A stretch of DNA of 64,000 bases, taken from the NCBI RefSeq assembly GCF_000237325.1, contig NC_017542.1:868501-932500 (forward strand), read 5' to 3'. The notes beneath the pieces are model-generated. The model was not told where the DNA came from, did no database searches, and worked only from the letters and a program-made list of their open reading frames with translations. The translations under genes were made by a program, and so were the position numbers. This DNA comes from Paenibacillus polymyxa M1 (lineage in GTDB: Bacteria > Bacillota > Bacilli > Paenibacillales > Paenibacillaceae). Below are positions 1-7,022 of the stretch, one piece after another. Each line of letters starts with the position of its first letter. Position 1 is the first letter of the stretch.

Positions 1-2
1 AC

Positions 3-395
3 AACGGTCCGGTGCCGGATGAGCCAGCCATGGATCACCTGGCAGCTCATTTGTTGGCAGAGGGCGTGCATGCTCGCCCGGTGCGGTTCGTACGTGAGGC
101 AGAGCACACGTTCAGCCACATTCACTGGAACCTGCGTGTGTTCCAGTATGAAGAGGTCGCCGTCCCTGCCGGGGAGGCGGGCGAACAGCCGCTGGCTGCC
201 GAGCAGCGGGCCAGCTACAGCGCCGCGGCGAAGCCAGGTGCGTTGATTGCGCTGGCTGAGCAGGTGGAGCACGCACATAATGCGCTGCCGGCGGGGTACC
301 GCTGGATCAGCGAAGCAGATATGTCCACCTTGGCGTTTCCCAAGGTGTTCCTGGATCTGATCAACGAATATTATGCAAAGCAAAAAGAGAACTGA
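3..395 (+). CDS. mutY: MutY adenine DNA glycosylase, C-terminal part (cut by window start)
   Basis: The reading frame is open from the first bases of the window and ends at 395, so only the 3' end of the gene is present. The translated part matches the C-terminal NUDIX-like domain of MutY, which recognises 8-oxoguanine opposite adenine; the segment FSHIHWNLRVFQ corresponds to the family's F(S/T)H..W.(M/L).V(Y/F) motif, and the tail (STLAFPKVFLDLINEYY) fits the usual MutY end with its conserved 'AFP' piece. The catalytic HhH-GPD and Fe-S parts lie outside the window. MutY removes adenine mispaired with 8-oxoG in base excision repair. A GTG at 12 is an internal valine codon and not a start. The identification rests on the motif and on the fit of the C-terminal end. 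Confidence 0.8.
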   Translation, partial: NGPVPDEPAMDHLAAHLLAEGVHARPVRFVREAEHTFSHIHWNLRVFQYEEVAVPAGEAGEQPLAAEQRASYSAAAKPGALIALAEQVEHAHNALPAGYRWISEADMSTLAFPKVFLDLINEYYAKQKEN

Positions 396-479
396 TGTTA
401 ATAATATAACTGTCAGCAAAAAATAAAGGATCGTCTAATAGGTCGAGTATCAAATTCCATTTATTTGACTCCCACTCAA

Positions 480-526
480 AAAAGCAGTGACCCGCAAGTC
501 GAAAGACTAGGCTTCACTGCTTCTAT
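480..526 (-). terminator. Rho-independent terminator between convergent genes
   Basis: AAGCAGTGA at 482-490 pairs with TCACTGCTT at 513-522, with a small inner AGTC-GAAA-GACT stem. Read on the minus strand the stem is followed by a T run, so it best serves the minus-strand gene ending at 555; it may also stop mutY transcription. Confidence 0.6.
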
Positions 527-554
527 TGTGCTATCGCTTGGCTTGGAGATTCGT

Positions 555-940
555 CTATTTCTCTGCCCATTTCAAAACCAGTATATATAAGTAAACTAGT
601 ACAAATGCAATACCGTAAGAAATGAAAGTCCATAAATAATTCCAGCCAATGCTATAAGTAACCCAGCCCAGCCAAACAGCGCATAGTTCAGCAACTGTTG
701 TCACAGTGGTAAAAATAATAATCGTAAGAAATGGACTCTTCTTCCATTTTTTGATCAAGTACACCATGAGTGAAACTAGTACAGGATATACTCCTATGTT
801 GAAAGGCAAGGTTGAAAAGGATGCATCTTTTGTGATTGTGTTACTCGCCAAAAATCAAAATGTTTGCCAATTGCATTAAACAGAAATCCTACTGTTGAAC
901 CAAACGGAACGACAGAACAATTCGGGAATTTAATGAGCAA
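555..940 (-). pseudogene. CBO0543-like membrane protein, frameshifted
   Basis: The 3' part (555-851) encodes about 98 residues with three hydrophobic segments and the motif EL.AVWLGWVTYSIGWNYLWTF (spaced form), which resembles the C-terminal half of CBO0543-family integral membrane proteins (E..A...G...Y..GW...WS). Upstream, a different minus-strand frame stays open from a TTG at 940 and encodes a further hydrophobic stretch ending in NAIGKHFDFWRV, just what would be expected before the 3' part. The two halves are out of frame at about 845-855, and a TGA at 855-857 blocks the 3' frame. The most likely reading is one gene broken by a single indel. Function of the family is unknown. If the short TTG-started ORF is expressed alone it would be a truncated three-helix protein. 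Confidence 0.45.
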
Positions 941-1185
941 CTAAAAGGGATTAGCTTCACGGAATCGCTCGACGAGAGTACCCTCGCCTCCATAACAACG
1001 GACACCATCTGGTGTTCGTTTTTTTGCTTACTGATACTCAAAGAGAGTCCCTCTGGTTCTAGTATCCACTCCTCCATCGCCGAACACGATAGACCCCTGT
1101 TCTTCCCCATGAATATTTATCACTATTTTACACATATTACATGTATATCATGATTTAAGTTTTTTGAAGGGGGACCGTCATCGTC

Positions 1186-1416
1186 ATGGCAAGATTACTC
1201 GAGGCGAAATTAGATCATCTAAAAAAGATCCTGGATCATCTTCCTGATGTCGTCTTCAAAAAAATGGATGTGGGACAAACGGGAATCCGTGAAGGCCGCT
1301 CTCAGGTTAATCTGGAACAACTGAAGGAAGAATTGGTACAGCAGGCGGCTTTTACGATCAATGCGAAAGAAGGAACAGATCTTGAGGCGTGTGTGATAGA
1401 AGTGTTATCAGGATGA
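1186..1416 (+). pseudogene. Remnant of a spore germination GerA-type A subunit (N-terminal piece)
   Basis: A 76-codon ORF with a good ribosome site (GAAGGGGG upstream of ATG 1186). Its first ~34 residues (LLEAKLDHLKKIL...DVVFKKMDVG) resemble the start of GerAA proteins, which open with a short helix followed by S.DV..(K/R). After that the sequence no longer looks like an A subunit and stops at 1416, while the C subunit tail begins immediately in an overlapping frame. Together with the next two entries this suggests an A-C-B receptor operon from which most of A and C has been deleted. The A-subunit assignment is tentative because the similarity is short; it could instead be an unrelated small ORF. 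Confidence 0.35.
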
Positions 1417-1798
1417 AGTTGAGGATACCCATAGCAAACTTATCCCTCACGTCAAAGGGGAGGCTCTCTCATTCACGGTTCGTATCAAAACAGCTGTCAA
1501 ACTAAACGAAAACTCGGTTATTTCTTCGGAGTTCTTGAAGGAACCGTTCATCCGAACCGCTAAAGAAACGGTGCAAGATGAAATCAAACAGATCGTGCTC
1601 CAATCATTAAGCAAGCTCCAGAAAGAAATGAAAGCAGACGTAGCCGGCTTCGGTTCAAAGGTAAAAGTGAACTATCCCGCCTACTGGGATCGTGTAAAAG
1701 ACAATTGGCAGGATACATTCAGTGAAATACCGATCGACGTTCGGGTTGAAGTACAGATTAAACGAACAGGTGCTTTATGCAAAAGGAGAGGGAGCGTA
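1400..1798 (+). pseudogene. Ger(x)C family germination protein, C-terminal remnant
   Basis: The frame is open from 1400 and encodes the C-terminal domain of a Ger(x)C lipoprotein: GEALSFTVRIKTAV, then a long helix, then KADVAGFGSKVKVNYPAYWD and a closing VEVQIKRTG. In the family these correspond to the SFT..IK strand, the '(S/A)D(I/V).GFG' signature and the final V.V...I.RTG. The N-terminal two thirds, including signal peptide and lipobox, are missing, and no start codon with a ribosome site precedes the piece. It has also lost its own stop codon: the frame runs through the ribosome site of the next gene into the B subunit, so a TTG-started read-through product is formally possible. The tail is well recognised; the lack of function is inferred. 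Confidence 0.7.
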
Positions 1799-2920
1799 AT
1801 GCCCAACATACCTTCCATGAAACAGGATGAAATTTCTACTATACAAGCTCTATTAACAGTAACTTCGACCGTGTACGCTGTGGGAATTGTCAGTTTACCA
1901 CGAACCATCACGGAACAGACGCAAACGCCTGACGTGTGGCAGGGGCTTTTGCTGGCAAGTCTGTTTGGTGTCGGCGTCGTTTTTATCAACGTGAAATTGT
2001 GTCGGCGATTTCCAGGGAAGACGTTCTATGAGCTCAATTCTGTGATCGCAGGTAAATTTATCAGCCTTTTCATCAATATTGCGTTCATGGTATATTGCGT
2101 GATGATCTGCTCTCTTGTATCCAGAATGATGGCAGAATTCCTCAAAGCCCTTGCATTGGAGAGAACTCCGGTAAGCATGATTCTCTTGCCGTTCCTTCTG
2201 CTTATTGGTTATTTGACCTCGGGCGGTCTTCATGCGATGGTTCGCTTGGTCGAGCTTTTCTTTCCCTTAACCTTTATTGTTTATTTATTGCTGATCATTC
2301 TCAATATCAATCATTTTGACATTGATAATTTGCTCCCTGTTTTCCATCAAGGGTGGGGGCCGATCCTCAAATCTCTTAAAGTTGTACCTTTTTCGACGCT
2401 GGGTTTTGAATCCATGCTCATATTAACTAATTTTATGGTCAATCCACAAAAAGCATGGAAAGCGGGGGGGATTGGCTACTCGATTGCAATGGCTTTGTAT
2501 GTCATGATGGTAACGATGGTCGTTGGCTGTATGTCGGTAGAAGAAGTTTCCCGATTGCAATGGCCGGTCGTTTCTTTTGCGCAGCAAATTGAATTCCCCG
2601 GTTCGTTCCTGGAACGGTTTGAAATATTTTTTATCATTTTATGGACAATCAAAATTTTCATGACCGCCTCAAATTATTATTTCTATCTTGTAGCCGGGAT
2701 CAGCCAGCTCACCCAAAAGTGGAACGGATACATTTTTTATCTTCCGTTAATTATCATATTTGCCGTCAGCATCTATCCTCAAAATTTTATTCAAATAGAT
2801 AACTTTGATACAGTAACGGGGTATTTTGGAATAATCATATGCGCGGCAGTACCATTGGTGCTTCTTCTCATTTCCATGATCTTCTGCATAAGGGGAAACC
2901 TAGATGGGAAACGTTCATAA
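1799..2920 (+). CDS. Spore germination receptor B subunit (GerAB-type permease)
   Basis: A 373-residue protein, the usual length for GerAB-type permeases of the APC superfamily, with about ten hydrophobic segments. B subunits sit in the spore inner membrane and bind the germinant. The N-terminus (QDEISTIQALLTVTSTVYAVG) and the L(P).(T/R) segment after helix 1 fit the family. The ATG at 1799 is chosen because AAAGGAGAGG lies 8-12 bases upstream, although the frame itself is open further back into the GerC remnant. Its partner A and C subunits are decayed here, so it is either an orphan B subunit serving another receptor, or on the way to loss. It is distinct from the two B subunits at 51-54 kb, whose N-termini differ. 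Confidence 0.8.
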   Translation: MPNIPSMKQDEISTIQALLTVTSTVYAVGIVSLPRTITEQTQTPDVWQGLLLASLFGVGVVFINVKLCRRFPGKTFYELNSVIAGKFISLFINIAFMVYCVMICSLVSRMMAEFLKALALERTPVSMILLPFLLLIGYLTSGGLHAMVRLVELFFPLTFIVYLLLIILNINHFDIDNLLPVFHQGWGPILKSLKVVPFSTLGFESMLILTNFMVNPQKAWKAGGIGYSIAMALYVMMVTMVVGCMSVEEVSRLQWPVVSFAQQIEFPGSFLERFEIFFIILWTIKIFMTASNYYFYLVAGISQLTQKWNGYIFYLPLIIIFAVSIYPQNFIQIDNFDTVTGYFGIIICAAVPLVLLLISMIFCIRGNLDGKRS

Positions 2921-2978
2921 TGTAATTGGTCATTCACCCCTAAAATGATAATAAATAGGGGTAGTGAAAATATGAACA

Positions 2979-3218
2979 TTGATGATGTCCGAGGCTGCAT
3001 GGAGTCTGCTCTTGGTCAACCGTCTGGCGTTTTCAGGCATTTATCGTGCGAATCCTCTTGGAGGCATGCGTGGTGATCCAAAGATCTTACTCTCACGCTG
3101 GAATCCGGATGATCTATGTAAACGTATCAACACGATTCATTCTATGAGTGACCGGTTTACTGTCCAAAACCGGGATGCTTTAGAATTTATAGAGGACCAG
3201 TTTTGGTATAAGGGGTAG
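2979..3218 (+). pseudogene. D12-class DNA adenine N6-methyltransferase, internal fragment
   Basis: About 70 residues match the middle of Dam/D12-class methylases: NRLAFSGIYRANPLGG corresponds to the family's NR..FSG(I)...P.GG, and LSRWNPDDLCKRI followed by NRDALEFIE to the RWN...L..RI......N.Da.eFI segment. The N-terminal SAM-binding part and the catalytic DPPY motif, which should follow shortly after DALEFI, are absent, and the frame stops at 3218. No ribosome site supports the first ATG codons. This is therefore a relic of a methylase gene, possibly from a lost phage or restriction-modification unit; intact neighbours of such a unit are not visible. Confidence 0.65.
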
Positions 3219-3471
3219 CGCCAACATTTTGACCGTTTTTATGCTTAGCTTTATCGGACATGCATTTTCATCGTTCCTGATGACCTTAGCGGACGTAACG
3301 AACCGTTTTTCGGCATACTGATGAGCGCTAATGATGTATAGTGGACAACGACTTAGAGTAAGAAAAGCCCGTTTTTTATGCTCCCTTAGCGTATATTTTC
3401 GTTAAAATATTGGTTGGACCCCATTTAGAGGCATGACTAAGAAACCCTCTGCTCCTACAGAAATTTATGGA

Positions 3472-3965
3472 TTAATATGGTAATATGGTAATTTTACAGA
3501 CAATAGGGCTCGTTTTTACTAAGTATGGCGTATATGTATGTATAAGCTGATTTACGGAAATTTCCTCCATTTGTGTCTCTAATATTTCGAGTTGAGACTG
3601 AAAAGCAAGTAATAAGGTAATCATTCCTTCTAAAACGTAATGTTGAGAGATGCTTCGGTTGACCTTGGCTTTTTGCTTCAGCGCTATGTCTAGCAGCTCT
3701 GCTCTATCGTTAATCCACTTCCTAGAGTGAGAGAGCCTGGCATGTTCAAACAAAGATTGAGAGGCATTTTTGACCTTACCCTGAAGGCAAGCTTGTATGA
3801 GCTTCATCCCATGCCCGGTGCGGCTTTAAATCGCCGCGGTAGAACATTTCAGCTAAGTGCCAAGCGTCTGCTGCATCTGTTTTAACTTTGCGTAACGTAG
3901 TCCCGCGTGCTCGCTTAGATTGCAAGGGATTCACAATGAGATGTTCAATTTCTTCTCGTATGAGA
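3472..3965 (-). pseudogene. IS110-family transposase relic
   Basis: Two pieces in different minus-strand frames belong to one IS110-type transposase. The 5' piece (about 3965-3810) reads ...VNPLQSKRARGTTLRKVKTDAADAWHLAE (broken here by position: motif at about 3849-3940), the DEDD-domain signature of IS110 elements with its KTDAADA core. The 3' piece (3807-3472) encodes the coiled-coil linker (LAFQSQLEILETQMEE) and a degenerate start of the Tnp20 domain (in intact copies L.SIPG.G). The catalytic serine domain is missing and several stops interrupt the coding region further upstream. No clear element ends or target duplications were found. The relic lies between other broken genes. Confidence 0.6.
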
Positions 3966-4150
3966 AATGAAACGAGCCCACGATGATTCCAACCTCATAG
4001 CTTCGCTTGTTATACGGGATCGCATGCCCCAACCAGCTCAAACATGGTCGTTGGTGATAGTGGGAGAACAGTTTTCTTGACGGGGTTATTTATTTCCCTA
4101 ATACCACCTAGTTCTTCCCGGCTATCGTCATCTTAAAACACCTATTAAAA

Positions 4151-4178
4151 TAGGCCAACCAAATTTTTGGTTGACCTA
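4151..4178. repeat. 28-bp hairpin related to the one at 5945-5974
   Basis: TAGGCCAACCA pairs with TTGGTTGACCTA around an A/T-rich loop, with one mismatch. Its arms share the core GGTCAACCA/TGGTTGACC with the hairpin at 5945-5974. It may be a terminator or a member of a small dispersed repeat family. Confidence 0.45.
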
Positions 4179-4323
4179 ATAATACGAAATAAAGTCCTAG
4201 ACTGTCGCTGTTCCATTGAACTAACGTATCCTATTAGTGCAGTCATATCACTCTTTCCCTATGGTTTCTTCATAAACGCTACTTACATACTGTTGTCAGT
4301 AGTGTTTTTGTATATGTTCGGTA

Positions 4324-4530
4324 GTGGCGGCCGACAATCACACTGTCATCATCGAGTTCCACGTCCACGATGTCGATGCCGAATATTACGAGCGCTTGAA
4401 GCCGTTTGTCGATGAGTGGGTAAAGGAATCTACCACAATGCCGTGGGGGAACCGTGTCGTTCTGTTTCGCGATCCCGACGGCAATCTTGTTAACCTCTTC
4501 GCCTTTCCACCATTGCTTTTCTTTCCCTAG
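4324..4530 (+). pseudogene. VOC (glyoxalase/bleomycin-resistance) family protein, C-terminal fragment
   Basis: The 68 residues match the second half of a VOC-fold protein: EFHVHDVDAEYYERLKPF is the start of the second beta-alpha-beta-beta-beta unit, and PWGNRVVLFRDPDGNLVNLF is the familiar closing 'G...V.F.DPDGN...L' motif containing a metal-ligand-type position. The first repeat of the fold is missing, the GTG at 4324 has no ribosome site, and the frame before it is not recognisable. A half VOC domain is not expected to fold alone unless it dimerises, so loss of function is likely. The substrate cannot be told. Confidence 0.7.
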
Positions 4531-4561
4531 AATCGTTGCTACAACCTTATCCACGATACGC

Positions 4562-5554
4562 TTAATTTATTTCATTATATCGTTCGACTGCCTTGCTTAG
4601 CTTATAATTGAAATTCTCAGGCGTGCCATCCGTAGTGTTCAGGAACTGGCCGTTCAGATCAGAATCAGATACAGGTTCCTTTTTATTGATGCGTTCAATG
4701 ATTTTCGAAGCGGCCGCTTTTGCCTCAGTGGCTGAATCAACATAGCTCTCGATACTGAAGCTGTTAATCCCTTCTTTTTGAACTCGTTTCTTGTCTTTTG
4801 AGATTGTCATGAGCGTACTCAGATCTGCGGTCATAATGTCGTATTTGGCTTTAAACTTCGTCATATCAAGCTGCAGCACGTTGTCGGCGGTGATTCCCTG
4901 CTCATCCATTTCAATGGCCGTAGCCTCGGCATCTATCATAAACTTCAAGGCATTATACCTAATCTGCTGGTCTGAATCCTTGAGTTTTTGCAGTTCAGCC
5001 AGACGCTGCTCGTTACCCAATTTTTGCAAAGCCGTGAAGTATTGTTTGGCGACAGTCTCGTAAGCGAGATTGGCACTTACAAGCTTGGTATGCAGCTGTT
5101 TTCCTTTTGCGAAATTATCATCCACGTAGCCTTTTGTATCGTAGTAGGCTTTCATTTCGTCCAGGACGGACAACAGATCATTGATGACTGGTGTCAGTTT
5201 GATCACTACGGGGTCTACGTTCGAAAAAGCAGGTTGGCTTGCGGTATAGCCGTTCGCTTTATCAACAATTTCCCGCTCAGTTTCAGTAACGCCGAGCATG
5301 ATGAAGCTGAAGTTCTTGTCGATTACAGGCTGTGTATCACCTCCGAACTTCTCGAAATAATGAACCAGAACCTCATTGATTCTGCCTGTCATCAAGTTAT
5401 TCAGTGTCACATACGCATTGTATTTTTCGATTTCTTTGCTCTCACCGGACGTAACGCCTGCAGGCGCTTGATCCACGGTGGATGTAATGGCAGAACAAGC
5501 GGACAACATTGTACCTAAAATGATAATGGCAATAAAAAATGATAGCTTTCTCAA
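4562..5554 (-). CDS. YiiG-like DUF3829 lipoprotein
   Basis: A 330-residue predicted lipoprotein. The TTG start at 5554 has a GGAGGA site 8 bases upstream. The signal peptide (RKLSFFIAIIILGTML) ends in the lipobox LSAC, giving Cys20 as the lipidated residue at the outer face of the membrane. The rest is almost wholly alpha-helical, charged and rich in K/E/A/D, with YNAYVTLNN near the start of the mature chain, as in DUF3829 (YiiG) proteins, which have similar length (about 350). No enzyme motif is visible, and the family has no established function. It is monocistronic, flanked by broken genes upstream and the alpha-galactoside module beyond. Confidence 0.65.
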   Translation of the reverse strand: MRKLSFFIAIIILGTMLSACSAITSTVDQAPAGVTSGESKEIEKYNAYVTLNNLMTGRINEVLVHYFEKFGGDTQPVIDKNFSFIMLGVTETEREIVDKANGYTASQPAFSNVDPVVIKLTPVINDLLSVLDEMKAYYDTKGYVDDNFAKGKQLHTKLVSANLAYETVAKQYFTALQKLGNEQRLAELQKLKDSDQQIRYNALKFMIDAEATAIEMDEQGITADNVLQLDMTKFKAKYDIMTADLSTLMTISKDKKRVQKEGINSFSIESYVDSATEAKAAASKIIERINKKEPVSDSDLNGQFLNTTDGTPENFNYKLSKAVERYNEIN

Positions 5555-6026
5555 AATAGTGATTCCTCCGACTGAGTATTTTTAACGTGCTTTTCTTTTG
5601 TAAGGTGTCTGAATAGGAGAGAGAACAACTGCCCTCTTCTGGTCGATTAAATTCCCTCTTCGCCGCATATTAATGTTGGTTGTGAAATAATCTAATCAAT
5701 TTTAAAATTATTTGGTGAATGGGTCTTGAGACTTGAGTAGCATAATTTTATAAATTTCTTTGTCGTCAATTTAAAGAAGATGTAACATGAGTAATGATAA
5801 GGCCGGCCTAATGATAAATCGTAATCGATCAGCTTGAGACGTGCGGTGGAGATCCAGTTGCCGTTGCGGCTGCTCTGGCTGTCCGGAATTAAAGGAGTTA
5901 TTATTTTTCTCGAACAACCAAGCTATCCTGTCCGTTCGTATTATGAGGTCAGCCAGTTTTTACTGGTTGACCTCTTTGTTCATAAGAGGTTTATTATGGG
6001 CAGCCGAGGTAGAACGTCAAAGCGTT
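5555..6026. other. Intergenic region, 472 bp
   Basis: No gene is supported. The part next to 5555 should hold the promoter of the YiiG-like gene. At about 5830-5890 there is a GC-rich patch in otherwise AT-rich DNA that reads open in several frames but has no recognisable product; it may be a remnant. A hairpin lies at 5945-5974. Confidence 0.4.
5945..5974 (-). terminator. Hairpin, probable terminator of the AraC-type regulator
   Basis: GAGGTCAGCCAG and CTGGTTGACCTC form a 12-bp stem with one G-U-type mismatch around a T-rich loop; outer bases TTATG/CATAA can extend it. It lies about 50 bp past the stop of the minus-strand regulator at 6027. Its arms resemble the hairpin at 4151-4178. Confidence 0.45.
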
Positions 6027-6848
6027 TTATTTTTGGTGATTTCTTCGGTATTCGGATGGAGTCATCTTGTTGACTGTTTTGAACATTTTGGAAAACAGCA
6101 ATACATCTTTATACCCTACAGACCGAGCAATATCTCCGATTTTCAGGGAAGTATTTTTTAAGAGGGAGCAAGATTTTTCAATCCTCAAATGCAATAAAAA
6201 TTCCTGTGGTGACTTATTGAGTTGCTGTTTAAATAAACGATGCAAATACGAGCGGTCTATTGAAATGTACTTGGCAATGTCACTTACGGTAATGAAGTGT
6301 GAATAGTTTTGTTGAATAAAGAGAAGCGCTTCTTTGATATACCGCTGCTGTCTTACCTCATTGTTGACTTCCTGATTAGGGTAAAGTTCAAACATCAGAT
6401 ACAGGAATTCATACAGCTTGGATGTAAGCAACAGGTCTTTGTTGGATTTCAGCGTAGAAGAAACGACGATACTTTCCATACAGCGAGCAAGATTGCCCTC
6501 CGCTTCAAACCGGAAAATGGGATTGTCCCTATGGATACAGGTCCGGCTTAGATATTCTTTTGCTTGCACCCCATTAAAACCGATCCAGGCATATTCCCAT
6601 GGGTCGACTTCATCCGCTTCGTAGTAAATTAAAACCTTCGGCTCAATAAAGAAAGCATCGTTTTTCTCCAAATGATAGATTTTATCGTTGACTTTAAAGA
6701 TCCCTTTTCCTTTTAAAATAAAATGCACCATATACCCGCTTCGAATGGCTGGACCATAAGAGTGTTTGCTGGTACAGCTCTCTTTGCCACAAGTGTATAG
6801 ATTGAGATCCAAGTTGTTATAGGAATGATTGGAAAAATGCGAACTCAT
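6027..6848 (-). CDS. AraC-family transcriptional regulator (alpha-galactoside locus)
   Basis: A 273-residue protein with an N-terminal cupin sugar-sensing domain (about 15-150; GYMVHFILKGKGIF is the strand pair typical of AraC ligand domains) and a C-terminal double helix-turn-helix (about 175-270). The signature second HTH reads IGDIARSVGYKDVLLFSKMFK...TPSEYRR. The start has an AAGAGGTG site 8 bases upstream. It is divergent from the alpha-galactosidase gene, with 174 bp between, so it most likely activates that operon in response to an alpha-galactoside such as melibiose or raffinose, in the manner of MsmR/RafR. The 6849-7022 gap holds repeated TTCCATATAA/TTCCATTATG/TTCATATAGA stretches that could be its binding half-sites. 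Confidence 0.85.
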   Translation of the reverse strand: MSSHFSNHSYNNLDLNLYTCGKESCTSKHSYGPAIRSGYMVHFILKGKGIFKVNDKIYHLEKNDAFFIEPKVLIYYEADEVDPWEYAWIGFNGVQAKEYLSRTCIHRDNPIFRFEAEGNLARCMESIVVSSTLKSNKDLLLTSKLYEFLYLMFELYPNQEVNNEVRQQRYIKEALLFIQQNYSHFITVSDIAKYISIDRSYLHRLFKQQLNKSPQEFLLHLRIEKSCSLLKNTSLKIGDIARSVGYKDVLLFSKMFKTVNKMTPSEYRRNHQK

Positions 6849-7022
6849 TTGTTTTCACCTCTTAATTCATCTCTGCATATTATCACACCGTTTCATATAG
6901 AGTCTACATTATTCCATATAATTATTAAAACTATTCCATTATGATTAGGGTGTAAGAAACAAGGAAACAACATAATTTATAGTTTTTGAAAATATTACTA
7001 TTGGCGCTACAAGGGGGTCACT

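Noticed and set aside
889..1110. 73-codon minus-strand frame
   Set aside because: It overlaps the upstream half of the CBO0543-like pseudogene in another frame, has no good ribosome site and no recognisable product.
1535..2920. Single 461-codon protein from TTG 1535
   Set aside because: It joins a GerC tail to a GerAB permease; a strong ribosome site inside supports the ATG at 1799 as the real start.
5834..6161. Two overlapping plus-strand frames opposite the AraC gene end
   Set aside because: They start in a GC-rich patch without ribosome sites, run across the hairpin and into the AraC gene antisense, and resemble no family.
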